Assembly: GCA_023301645.1 (NCBI GenBank) | Contig: JALZUH010000140.1 | Location: 1 to 8,954, forward strand | Source of the DNA: Akkermansiaceae bacterium | GTDB taxonomy: Bacteria; Verrucomicrobiota; Verrucomicrobiia; Verrucomicrobiales; Akkermansiaceae | Length of the DNA stretch: 8,954 bases | Reading direction: 5' to 3' | Part shown: positions 1 to 6,655 of the stretch, one piece after another | Position numbering within the stretch: position 1 is the first letter of the stretch | Layout: each line of letters begins with the position of its first letter | Notes under the pieces: generated by a model | Seen by the model: the letters and a program-made list of their open reading frames with translations, nothing else | The model's database searches: none | What the model was told of the DNA's origin: nothing | Made by a program: the position numbers and the translations under genes

Positions 1-244
1 TTACAAGACCACCAGCACCATCTACTCTGAGGTTATTATCTAAGTTAGAATAAGGAGCTGAAGTGCCCTGTGAGTAGCCAGTATTACCCTGTGCACCCGA
101 GATACGAATAACGGCTAGTAGGTCTGGCACACCTAGATCTTCAAATACCAATGGGTTATTGTTCGCACTGACTCCAGGTAGGAGAGTAGCCGCCTCTGTC
201 GACAATGCGAATAGTGGAAGTAAACTAAGGAATTTCAATTTCAT
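1..244 (-). CDS. Secreted protein of unknown function, N-terminal part (cut by window edge)
   Basis: The reading frame is open from an ATG at 244 down to base 1, giving 81 residues with no stop, so the C-terminus lies outside the window. The N-terminus is a clear Sec signal peptide: MKLK, a hydrophobic core (FLSLLPLFAL), then a likely cleavage site after STEA (about residue 18). The mature part starts ATLLPG and continues with small and polar residues (NNN, GNTGYSQG, LDNNL, DGAGG), a composition typical of secreted or surface beta-rich proteins. No catalytic motif is visible. Many verrucomicrobial proteins of this look end in a PEP-CTERM sorting signal, but that end is not in view, so this is only a guess. 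No Shine-Dalgarno sequence precedes the ATG; a C6A7 run (coding-strand sense) lies there instead. It is divergent from the VWA gene. Confidence 0.72.
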   Translation of the reverse strand, partial: MKLKFLSLLPLFALSTEAATLLPGVSANNNPLVFEDLGVPDLLAVIRISGAQGNTGYSQGTSAPYSNLDNNLRVDGAGGLV

Positions 245-246
245 GA

Positions 247-259
247 TTTTTTTGGGGGG
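247..259. repeat. Adjacent homopolymer runs T7 and G6 beside a start codon
   Basis: Seven T (247-253) are followed directly by six G (254-259), only 2 nt from the ATG of the left-edge gene. In that gene's sense the leader reads C6 then A7 and then the start codon. A second C5 run lies at 286-290. The tract is outside the coding frame, so slippage would change leader length or spacing, not the frame. No function is shown. Confidence 0.5.
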
Positions 260-340
260 ATATTTTCCTGCGCTACATCAGGAGTGGGGGTTCAAATAGC
301 TGGAGCGACTTATCAACCTATGCATGACTCAACAAGACCT

Positions 341-365
341 TATTGCAGTTTTTTACTGCACAATA
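341..365. repeat. 25-bp imperfect palindrome, possible operator
   Basis: TGCAGT (344-349) and ACTGCA (355-360) form a perfect 6-bp inverted repeat around five T. The outer TATTG (341-345) also matches CAATA (361-365) if two bases are allowed to bulge. The dyad lies 97 bp from the left gene's start and about 240 bp from the VWA gene's start. This fits a regulator-binding site or a small hairpin. No regulator can be named. Confidence 0.4.
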
Positions 366-606
366 TGGTCACATCCCATCAAGTCATACGTTACATCAAA
401 ACAAACAATGCATAGAACATGGTTATACTATTGGATTTACACTAGCTGCCCGCTTATGTTGCCAAACTCCCCTTCACACCAATAATCAATTTAGCAACAA
501 CTACATTCTATGCAACTCACACGCTTAAAAACAGCATGCACCTTAGCTTTAAAAAACACTTTAAACTCCACTTCTATCTCTACCCTCTATATAAAGAACT
601 CCAGTT

Positions 607-1509
607 ATGAAAATAGCGTTCTATAAATCAATCCTGTGTTTCTGCCTTACCATCAACACTCAGGTCTTTGCTCAGGTTCAAGCAAAGGGAAACATTGTCA
701 CCTCTGAGCAGCAATTTGTCAGTCACTACAAGTGGCAACTCGCTCAGCGCCAAGCAAATCTCGAGCAACAACTAGGCTACAAACCTGAGCTCAATCTTGA
801 TGCTATCGATAACAGTAAGGGTAAACTTGCCGCTGAAGAGCTCGAAGTCGCTAATGAGATCCTCAAATCCCACGAAAAGAAAGCATTCGGCGCATGGCTC
901 TCCAATCCCATATACGACCATAACCAAGCTAGTTTTCAATCTGACACTGACATCGACCATGCTGAGCCAGAAGTAGTCGAGGCCATGATCGCCGGCAGCA
1001 AGGTCAAAGCTTCGAATTTGGGCGTCATCCTCGATGTCTCTGGCAGCATGTCACCCTACCTCCAAAAATTACGGGCACAAATCCTCGAGGCATTTCCAAA
1101 AGCACACTTTGTCGAAATTGTAAGGTGTCGGCTAGCAGGTAACGCCTTTATGAAAGACTTCTACTCGACTCCAGGCAGCACCAAGAACCCCTTCGACCCG
1201 GGGCAGTTTCCTGAGAAAATCACGCCCCTTCATATACAAAGCTTGATCGCCCTCGAAGTCGATACCCTTTCAGCCATGGCAGGCCTCATCAAAGGTCGCG
1301 GTGTTGACTCCATTTTTTGGTTTTCTGACCTCAATGACGGCATCAGCGATGAGGCCTCCGATATCACTCAAAAGCTTATTAAAGACCATCGCATTCGTCT
1401 CGTCATCACCTCCCTTCATACTGATATTTCTAAAAAAGACCTTCGCGAAACCATAGAAAGTTATGAGGGAAGCATTACGATCACAGACGGCAATGAGCTT
1501 AAACAATAA
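607..1509 (+). CDS. Exported von Willebrand factor type A (VWA) domain protein
   Basis: This is a 300-residue protein with a signal peptide (MKIAFYKSIL, hydrophobic core, likely cut after VFA at residue 22), so it should be periplasmic or secreted. Residues 23-130 are a charged, probably helical region with no recognised motif. Residues about 136-297 look like a VWA fold. The strand NLGVILD leads into the MIDAS motif D143-x-S145-x-S147 (DVSGSMSP). A possible third metal ligand is D241, in FWFSDLNDG, after a hydrophobic strand, and T220 could supply the MIDAS threonine. VWA domains with intact MIDAS bind a divalent cation and usually mediate protein-protein contact, so a binding or assembly role is inferred. 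The ATG at 607 is preferred because it gives the signal peptide; no Shine-Dalgarno sequence precedes it. The next gene begins within a few bases of the stop, suggesting cotranscription and perhaps a shared role. Confidence 0.8.
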   Translation: MKIAFYKSILCFCLTINTQVFAQVQAKGNIVTSEQQFVSHYKWQLAQRQANLEQQLGYKPELNLDAIDNSKGKLAAEELEVANEILKSHEKKAFGAWLSNPIYDHNQASFQSDTDIDHAEPEVVEAMIAGSKVKASNLGVILDVSGSMSPYLQKLRAQILEAFPKAHFVEIVRCRLAGNAFMKDFYSTPGSTKNPFDPGQFPEKITPLHIQSLIALEVDTLSAMAGLIKGRGVDSIFWFSDLNDGISDEASDITQKLIKDHRIRLVITSLHTDISKKDLRETIESYEGSITITDGNELKQ

Positions 1510-1516
1510 TTACTCC

Positions 1517-2569
1517 ATGCACCCACTCACCTCAGGATTCAAATCCCGAGATTCATTCCTCCCAGTATTATTCTTGGGCATGGTATGCTGCGCCTCCTTC
1601 ACTGAGGCTCAGGAGCTTAGCGTGGCAACATTCACCACCACTCCCGCAGTGGCTAATGGATTCGAAACATATATAAGCAATGGCAGCCAAGAAGCTGACT
1701 CTCTCGTAGAGAAAACAGCCACGCTCGCCAAAAGTAACAAAGCGCGTAACTACAAAACCATTCACTTCGACCCTACAAGCTCATCTCGACAGTGGCTATC
1801 AGCGGCCAATCGGTCCAATGATGAGATAGATATCATGCCAGGGTGGAGTGAGCGCGTGGGCTTTGAGTCCTCTTTTGTAACCACCTCTGAGCACTTTGAC
1901 TTCTTTGCAAAAAATACACAAAAGCAGAATACACAATCCGTAAAACTCAACGAAATCAAATGCTACACACCAGCTGGAACCAGCCCATTAGTCTTTGCAC
2001 GTTGGGATGACCTACAGTCACGTCAGCCAGCATCTGAGATATTCTTCAGCAGGGATATCGGAGCTGACCTGAGCGAATTCGTATTAGTCAAAGCGACACA
2101 ATATCGATTTAAATCTGAGTCTGAAAAAGAGCGCTTCAATGCACAATCCAAAAAAGCCGTTACTAGCGAGCATGTCGCCGCCGGGATTCGCCTTTTAAAA
2201 TCGAAAGCCAAGCGCGTAAACTGTGTCAGCACCGTCGTTGCACGCGGCCAGCAAACCACCATCACCAAGCGCACGCCCGTTACCTACCCGTCCGAAAGTG
2301 GTAACGTCAACAAACACCAAGACAGCACCCTGCTACTAGATCTCACTTACAAAGAAAAAGACAGCAAGCCCACCCTGCACATGCTCTACCGAGATGCTGG
2401 AATTGCTGGAAGCCACTTAGCTTCTAGTAAAAAAGCACCAGAATTCTACACCGGCAGAGTAAAGGGAACACTCGATGACTCGGAACAAAAAGCCTACTTC
2501 TTCCCCCTCTATCACTCCATTATTAGTAGCTATGACATGCTACTTGTCGAAGTTACCCCGCTACAATAG
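1517..2569 (+). CDS. Exported protein of unrecognised family
   Basis: From the ATG at 1517 this is a 350-residue protein with a signal peptide: a basic stretch near FKSRD, a hydrophobic core (FLPVLFLGMVCCASF) and likely cleavage after FTEA (about residue 31). In-frame ATGs at 1493 and 1463 would overlap the VWA gene by 17 or 47 nt and add only N-terminal residues; 1517 lies 7 nt after that gene's stop. No Shine-Dalgarno sequence helps decide. The mature chain has few cysteines and no transmembrane helix. A stretch at about residues 236-262 (VVARGQQTTITKRTPVTYP) resembles the segment seen in PVC-group secretin-like proteins, where a conserved S/R-GQ motif precedes a YP-containing strand. That likeness is from memory and weak. 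I do not assign a function. Adjacency to the VWA protein suggests both act in the same envelope process. Confidence 0.7.
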   Translation: MHPLTSGFKSRDSFLPVLFLGMVCCASFTEAQELSVATFTTTPAVANGFETYISNGSQEADSLVEKTATLAKSNKARNYKTIHFDPTSSSRQWLSAANRSNDEIDIMPGWSERVGFESSFVTTSEHFDFFAKNTQKQNTQSVKLNEIKCYTPAGTSPLVFARWDDLQSRQPASEIFFSRDIGADLSEFVLVKATQYRFKSESEKERFNAQSKKAVTSEHVAAGIRLLKSKAKRVNCVSTVVARGQQTTITKRTPVTYPSESGNVNKHQDSTLLLDLTYKEKDSKPTLHMLYRDAGIAGSHLASSKKAPEFYTGRVKGTLDDSEQKAYFFPLYHSIISSYDMLLVEVTPLQ

Positions 2570-2580
2570 CAGCCCGACGA

Positions 2581-2602
2581 GCCTCTAGTATCAATCAGAG
2601 GC
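2581..2602. terminator. Hairpin between convergent genes, possible bidirectional terminator
   Basis: GCCTCT (2581-2586) and AGAGGC (2597-2602) form a perfect 6-bp stem around a 10-nt loop. It sits 12 nt after the stop of the plus-strand gene and spans the stop codon of metX. The spacing between the two convergent genes is only 21 bp. No T run follows on either strand, so intrinsic termination is uncertain; Rho or transcript collision could equally act here. Confidence 0.35.
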
Positions 2603-3742
2603 GAGCACATAGGCAATGTGCGGCGAGTAGAGCGCGGGCTCTAATAAAAAGGAATCATGCCCTTTATCTGAATGCACTGTAATGTGCATCGTCTTCACGT
2701 CACTGGACTCTAATCCAGCCACGATTTCAGATTGCTCTTCTGGGTAAAAACAGAAATCAGAATCGATACTAAAGACAAGGAAGTCCTGCCCATTTTCTGC
2801 ACATGGTGCAAAGAGATCCTCATTAGTCTCCACCCCAGCCTCTCTGCGAGCGTCATACTTCGACCACATATCAATGATGCGTAGATAGGTATTAGCGTCG
2901 AAGCGTTTTACAAACTTCTTCCCCTGATGGAGCATATAGCTTTGGAAGGTATCCTGCACCTTATACCACGCTAATGATTCATTATCCTGTCGCACCTCCT
3001 TACGAGCTCGACTCTCAATCGCATCGAGGTGGACGAATGTTTTATGCGAAATCATCCGCGCTAGAGCCAAGCCATAATCAGGATGCTCAGATTGATAATA
3101 GTCACCACCTCTAAAGTGAGGGTCATTCTCAATGGCTAGTATTTGCTCGAAGAGAATGAGGCGATTGAGCACCGTCGTCTTCATCCCACTAGCAATAGGG
3201 ATCACCGTGCGCACACGATCAGGATGAAGGGTCGCAAAGCTCAGCGTGACCAAGCCACCTACAGAAGGCCCTATAGCAGCACGCAGCACAGTGATGCCTA
3301 ATTCATCGAGTAGCTTCACCTGCATCGCCACCTGATCAGCCACCGAAAGCACCGGAAATGAAGAGCCATAAGTCTTACCCGTCACAGGGTTAATCGATGA
3401 CGGGCCCGTCGTGCCGTAGCAACCACCGAGGTAGTTGGCTGAAATAATAAAAAATCGATCTGTATCCAGAGCCTTACCCGGACCAATAAACTCGCCCCAC
3501 CATCCTTCATGGAGCTCCTCTTTCCATAAGTCTCCCGCCTCAGGTAAGCAATCGTTCAAGCCACAAGCATGATGTGACCCCGATAGAGCATGAGTGAGTA
3601 GGATCGCATTAGAGCCATCGGCATTAAGTGTTCCCCACGTTTCATAAGCGATCTCTATCTCAGGGAGGACCTCGCCACACTTCAGCGTAAAGTCCTCACT
3701 TACTTTGAGAACTTCAGTCTTCACTGGGGATTGATCTATCAT
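2591..3742 (-). CDS. metX: Homoserine O-acyltransferase (MetX type, alpha/beta hydrolase)
   Basis: This cytosolic enzyme transfers an acyl group from acyl-CoA (usually acetyl-CoA) to L-homoserine, the committed step towards methionine. From the ATG at 3742 it has 383 residues, the usual family length. Family signatures appear in order: IAYETWGTLN (31-40), LTHALSGSHH (49-58), NYLGGCYGTTGPSS (103-116), the nucleophile elbow GPSVGG with Ser160, the acid in SDF (Asp329), and His362 in GHDSFL. The full catalytic triad is therefore present. The segment after the elbow (LVTLSFA) departs from the more common MQALEWA, so it is a divergent member, and acetyl versus succinyl preference cannot be read by eye. 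In-frame GTGs at 3793 and 3757 are alternative starts. The one at 3757 has GGAG 10 nt upstream, the only Shine-Dalgarno-like match I saw, but the ATG fits the family N-terminus better. It stands alone on this strand, with a structured leader upstream. Confidence 0.93.
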   Translation of the reverse strand: MIDQSPVKTEVLKVSEDFTLKCGEVLPEIEIAYETWGTLNADGSNAILLTHALSGSHHACGLNDCLPEAGDLWKEELHEGWWGEFIGPGKALDTDRFFIISANYLGGCYGTTGPSSINPVTGKTYGSSFPVLSVADQVAMQVKLLDELGITVLRAAIGPSVGGLVTLSFATLHPDRVRTVIPIASGMKTTVLNRLILFEQILAIENDPHFRGGDYYQSEHPDYGLALARMISHKTFVHLDAIESRARKEVRQDNESLAWYKVQDTFQSYMLHQGKKFVKRFDANTYLRIIDMWSKYDARREAGVETNEDLFAPCAENGQDFLVFSIDSDFCFYPEEQSEIVAGLESSDVKTMHITVHSDKGHDSFLLEPALYSPHIAYVLASD

Positions 3743-3811
3743 AGGGGGCACGGGCACACTTGTGATTCTCCACAGATTAACGACAAATAACACCGTTTTT
3801 TCAGAGAACTT

Positions 3812-3900
3812 AAAAAGCTAACTCAGAAAGTGAGAGAAAAATCCGCTGTGCCGTCCATGGAGTTAGAGCCACGTTCCCGTTTCTCAACAGGTTGGGGACT
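3812..3900 (-). ncRNA. Candidate structured leader RNA upstream of metX
   Basis: On the metX strand, CCUGUU (3891-3886) pairs with AACGGG (3881-3876) around a GAGA tetraloop (GNRA class), giving 6 bp with one U-G wobble. Two bases later CGUGG (3873-3869) pairs with CCAUG (3860-3856), again with one G-U. On the opposite strand each wobble would become a C-A mismatch, so the fold favours the metX transcript. CUAACUC (3866-3860), part of the second hairpin, can instead pair perfectly with GAGUUAG (3824-3818), which is followed by CUUUUU (3817-3812). Mutually exclusive pairings beside a U tract resemble an attenuator or riboswitch expression platform. It lacks the SAM-I GGCAACC core and does not match SAM-II, SAH or cobalamin classes that I can recall. 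It is about 70 nt from the metX ATG. Confidence 0.4.
3823..3858 (-). CDS. Possible 11-residue leader peptide in the metX leader
   Basis: An ATG at 3858 opens a short frame, MDGTADFSLTF, ending at TGA (3825-3823). Its start codon lies in the 3' arm of the second leader hairpin and its stop overlaps the GAGUUAG segment of the alternative pairing, so translation could influence the fold. It has no Shine-Dalgarno sequence and no methionine codon after the start, which argues against classical methionine-sensing attenuation. A frame this short can arise by chance. Confidence 0.15.
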   Translation of the reverse strand: MDGTADFSLTF

Positions 3901-3930
3901 TCCACAAAAAATCTATCTTCCTAAAAAGGC

Positions 3931-3940
3931 ATGATATCAT
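3931..3940. repeat. Perfect 10-bp palindrome
   Basis: ATGATATCAT is fully self-complementary with no spacer. It lies between the LexA-like dyad and the structured leader, within the expected 5' part of the metX transcript if that starts near 3958. It could be a small operator or chance; nothing else supports a role. Confidence 0.3.
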
Positions 3941-3964
3941 CCTCATAGATGCATCCCCAGTTAC

Positions 3965-3986
3965 AGTATATCGGTTCGGGCGAACA
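3965..3986 (-). promoter_or_regulatory. LexA-like dyad overlapping a possible metX promoter
   Basis: The plus strand reads GGTTC-GGGC-GAACA at 3973-3986, which is TGTTC-N4-GAACC on the metX strand. That is 9 of 10 conserved positions of the LexA box reported for Verrucomicrobia (TGTTC-N4-GAACA, from memory). Two bases downstream on the minus strand is TATACT (3970-3965), a 5-of-6 match to a -10 box, placing the dyad in the promoter spacer. No good -35 box lies 16-18 bp upstream. If used, transcription would start near 3958 and give a leader of about 215 nt for metX. Confidence 0.25.
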
Positions 3987-4138
3987 ACCATTAGCGGTCG
4001 AACACAGCAGACACAAGCACGCTGTCGCCAACTCCCTTAATATTCAATCAAATTTTACAGCAAAAAACCTCCTAGCCATCATGTAATCCTCGCAATACGT
4101 GCTTGCACATCCCCCCTATCCACGCGCACGTTTCCTAC

Positions 4139-6655
4139 ATGCAGTTCCCAGCCACTGAAGCGATTGTTCACCGACTCAACAACGGCCTCCACGTCATCCT
4201 CGACGCCGACGCCTCGGCACCCGTTATCAGCACACAGGCTTGGGTAGAAACAGGCAGTATCCATGAAGACAAATGGATCGGCGCTGGCATCTCCCACATG
4301 CTTGAGCACATGCTCTTCAAGGGAACAGAAAGCTATAACGGCAAAGAAATATCAGACACCGTGCAGGCAGCTGGCGGCGAGTGGAATGCCTACACCACCC
4401 ACGGACGCACCGTCTACTATATCGACGGCCCCGCTGAGAGCTCTGAGATCTTTCTTAAGGTTCTCACCGAGATGATCTTCAAGCCCACCTTCCCTATCGA
4501 AGAGTTCGAAAAAGAAAAAGACGTCATCCGCCGAGAGATCGACATGGGGCTCGACGACCCTGACGATCAGAACTCCCAGCTCCTCTACTCCACAGCCTAC
4601 ACTGTAGACCCTCGCTCCCAGCCTGTCATCGGTCACCTAGAGCTCTTTAATAAGCTCACCCATGAGGACATGATCGCCTACCACCGCGAGCGCTACACCA
4701 CGACCAATAGCTTTCTAAGTATCTCAGGTGACTTTGACACCGAAGAGATGATCCAACACCTCGAAGAGATCACCGCTACTATTCCCCGCAGCTTCACCCA
4801 CCCCGTGCTGTTCACCCCAGAGCCAGCCCAGCTTGGCCAGAGAGTCAGACGCGCGGAATTTGACATCCCTACTACGAAGCTCAGCATGTGCTGGCAAACC
4901 CCCGGTATGGAGCACCCAGACTCAGCAGCCATTGATCTACTCGCCACCATTATTGGGTCAGGGCGATCATCTCGACTTTATCAAAACATTCGAGAGCAGG
5001 CAAATCTCTGCCACCACATCGGAGCATGGAGTAGTGCCACCCCCGAGCTCTCTGGCATGTTCTCCATCTCTGCTATCGTCGACTACGAGAAGCGTGACCA
5101 GCTCGAAGCACGCATCCTCACCGAGCTCGAAGCACTCACCACAAGCGACTTCACCGAAGAGCTCCAGAAAGCACGCCGCATGGCGCTTGTCAGTCAGTTT
5201 GGCACCCTCACCACAGCATCGGGAAGAGCCTCAGACCTCGCGTCGAACTGGCACGAAACTCGCAGCCTCAACTTCACCAAAGACTACATCGAGCTCCTCT
5301 CCAAAGTCACCTCCGAGGATCTCAATCGCGTTGCCAAAAACTACCTCATCCCCAGTAAGCTCACGATCACCTCACTCGACCCCGAAGACAGCCACCATAG
5401 TGAAAGCTCCACCGAGCAAAAAACCACTCGCGGCGAACTCGAAACTCACCAGCTCGACAACGGACTCACCCTCATCACCCAGCAGGACAAGCGCCTGCCC
5501 ACAGTATCGATCAATATCGCCACGCTCACCGGCCTTCCCTCAGAAACAACCGAAACATCAGGTATCAATGCCCTCTTAGCAAAAGTCATCACCAAGGGCA
5601 CGCAGAAGAGAACGGCAGAAGAAATCGCCACCACTATCGACAGCATGGGAGCAAGGTTCGGAGTAAGCTGTGGTAACAACACCACACTAACAAGCGGCTC
5701 ATGCCTTACCCCAGACCTAGCCGTCACACTAGAAATCTTAGCCGACATCTACCAGCACCCCACTCTCCCTGAAGAAGCCATTGAGCGTGAGCGCGACGCC
5801 ATGATCGCCTCCATTCAGGAGCAGGCGACTGACCCGCTATCGGTTGCCTTTCGCAAACTGCGCCCAGCCCTCTTTGGCGAGCAGGGCTACGGCCTCTACA
5901 GCGGCGGCACAGAAACCTCACTCCAAGCTCTCACTCGACAAAGCCTAGCAGCCCACCACGAGAGATACTTCACGGCCAAAAACACCGTCATCTCCATCTT
6001 CGGAGACATCGACACCGAGGCCACCATTGCCATGGTCAATGCGCAGTTTAGCAAGATCGCCGAGGGCAAGCGTGAGCTCAGCTCACCAGCCAGCACAATC
6101 TCTAACACAGCAGCTAGCCATGATCTCAAGCTCGATAAGCAACAAGCCGTGCTCACCGTCGGCTTCGTAGGAGCTAGCGCCTCCGATGAGGACAACCACG
6201 CCCTAGAGCTCATCAATGACTACTGCACCGACATGGCAGGACCTCTCTTCACCAAGATCCGTGAAGAGCTAGGGCTCGCCTACTACGTCTCTGCCACTCA
6301 GTTTCACGGGATAAATACTGGCATGGTCGCCTTCTACCTTGGCACCTCACCAGAGCAGCTCGACATTGCCAAAACCAATCTCCTCAACGAAATCGAAACC
6401 ATCGCAAACCACGGTATCCCTGAGGAAACGCTCGAAAGCGTTAAGACCACTTGGCTCGCATCCAATGCTCTCGCAAATCAAAAAATCGGCTCCCTATCCC
6501 GACTCAGCGCTATTGACAGCCTGCTAGGATTCCCTGCAGACCAGCACCGCCACTCACCAGAAAAGATCAAGTCACTCACCCATGACGACATCAAGGCCGC
6601 TGCCAAAAAATACTTCGGCACCCACAAGCCTGTCATCGTCACCGTCACCCCTTAG
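4139..6655 (+). CDS. Tandem M16-family zinc metallopeptidase (one active, one inactive half)
   Basis: From the ATG at 4139 the protein has 838 residues and two consecutive M16 units, each an N-terminal peptidase-like domain plus an M16_C domain (roughly 10-350 and 430-790). The first unit has the inverted zinc motif H53-x-x-E56-H57 (HMLEHMLFKGT) and the distal ligand E133 in DVIRREID, so it should be catalytic. The second unit has GINALLAK at 475-482 where the zinc motif should be, with N477, L480 and A481 replacing H, E and H, so it is inactive. The C-domain signatures SGRSSRLYQNIRE (274-286) and GPLFTKIREELGLAYY (about 701-716) are both present. M16 enzymes form a clam-shell chamber that degrades peptides. 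No signal peptide is visible, so a cytosolic place is likely. The ATG start is chosen because family homology begins at once (IVHRLNNGLHVIL). No Shine-Dalgarno sequence is seen. The DUF1844 gene follows after 57 nt. Confidence 0.92.
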   Translation: MQFPATEAIVHRLNNGLHVILDADASAPVISTQAWVETGSIHEDKWIGAGISHMLEHMLFKGTESYNGKEISDTVQAAGGEWNAYTTHGRTVYYIDGPAESSEIFLKVLTEMIFKPTFPIEEFEKEKDVIRREIDMGLDDPDDQNSQLLYSTAYTVDPRSQPVIGHLELFNKLTHEDMIAYHRERYTTTNSFLSISGDFDTEEMIQHLEEITATIPRSFTHPVLFTPEPAQLGQRVRRAEFDIPTTKLSMCWQTPGMEHPDSAAIDLLATIIGSGRSSRLYQNIREQANLCHHIGAWSSATPELSGMFSISAIVDYEKRDQLEARILTELEALTTSDFTEELQKARRMALVSQFGTLTTASGRASDLASNWHETRSLNFTKDYIELLSKVTSEDLNRVAKNYLIPSKLTITSLDPEDSHHSESSTEQKTTRGELETHQLDNGLTLITQQDKRLPTVSINIATLTGLPSETTETSGINALLAKVITKGTQKRTAEEIATTIDSMGARFGVSCGNNTTLTSGSCLTPDLAVTLEILADIYQHPTLPEEAIERERDAMIASIQEQATDPLSVAFRKLRPALFGEQGYGLYSGGTETSLQALTRQSLAAHHERYFTAKNTVISIFGDIDTEATIAMVNAQFSKIAEGKRELSSPASTISNTAASHDLKLDKQQAVLTVGFVGASASDEDNHALELINDYCTDMAGPLFTKIREELGLAYYVSATQFHGINTGMVAFYLGTSPEQLDIAKTNLLNEIETIANHGIPEETLESVKTTWLASNALANQKIGSLSRLSAIDSLLGFPADQHRHSPEKIKSLTHDDIKAAAKKYFGTHKPVIVTVTP

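Larger units (their letters stand above)
245..606. other. Divergent intergenic region, no convincing gene
   Basis: This 362-bp spacer separates two divergently transcribed genes for exported proteins and should hold both promoters. It contains the T7G6 run next to the left gene's start, a short dyad (TCCTG/CAGGA, 266-283), and the imperfect palindrome at 341-365. The 49 nt at 547-595 before the VWA gene contain no G. A TATATAA sequence lies at 588-594, but it is only about 12 nt before the ATG at 607 and no -35 box is evident, so it would imply a nearly leaderless transcript. No tRNA or other recognisable RNA was seen. Confidence 0.6.
3743..4138. other. Divergent spacer between metX and the M16 peptidase gene
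   Basis: This 396-bp region separates two outward-facing genes. The metX-proximal half carries the candidate structured leader (3812-3900) and its short ORF. The middle carries a 10-bp palindrome (3931-3940) and a LexA-like dyad with a -10-like hexamer (3965-3986). The M16-proximal 150 bp show no clear promoter. In-frame TTG at 4103 would extend the M16 protein by 12 residues, but nothing supports it. I saw no plus-strand small gene here. Confidence 0.5.

Noticed and set aside
343..528. TTG-started 61-codon frame in the left intergenic region
   Set aside because: It has an unusual start, His/Asn/Cys-rich composition, no domain-like pattern, and covers the palindrome where regulatory DNA is expected. 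It looks like a chance open frame.
3841..3891. Cobalamin riboswitch core (GGGAA, a 5-bp hairpin, then a CAGCGG stretch)
   Set aside because: The order superficially recalls the cobalamin core, but the conserved hairpin loop, the GCCAC box and the closing helix are missing, and GGG is used by the preceding GAGA hairpin.
3743..3960. SAM-I or related riboswitch for metX
   Set aside because: The GGCAACC core and the terminal P1/P2 sequences of SAM-I and SAM-IV are absent, and I found no SAM-II pseudoknot pattern on this strand.
4103..4138. TTG start extending the M16 protein by 12 residues
   Set aside because: The added residues do not form a signal peptide or match the family, and no ribosome-binding site supports it; the ATG at 4139 begins right before conserved sequence.
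4833..5579. 248-codon plus-strand frame inside the M16 gene
   Set aside because: It is an out-of-frame shadow with low-complexity Ser/Pro/Thr-rich translation caused by the C-rich coding strand. The M16 frame has clear family motifs throughout.
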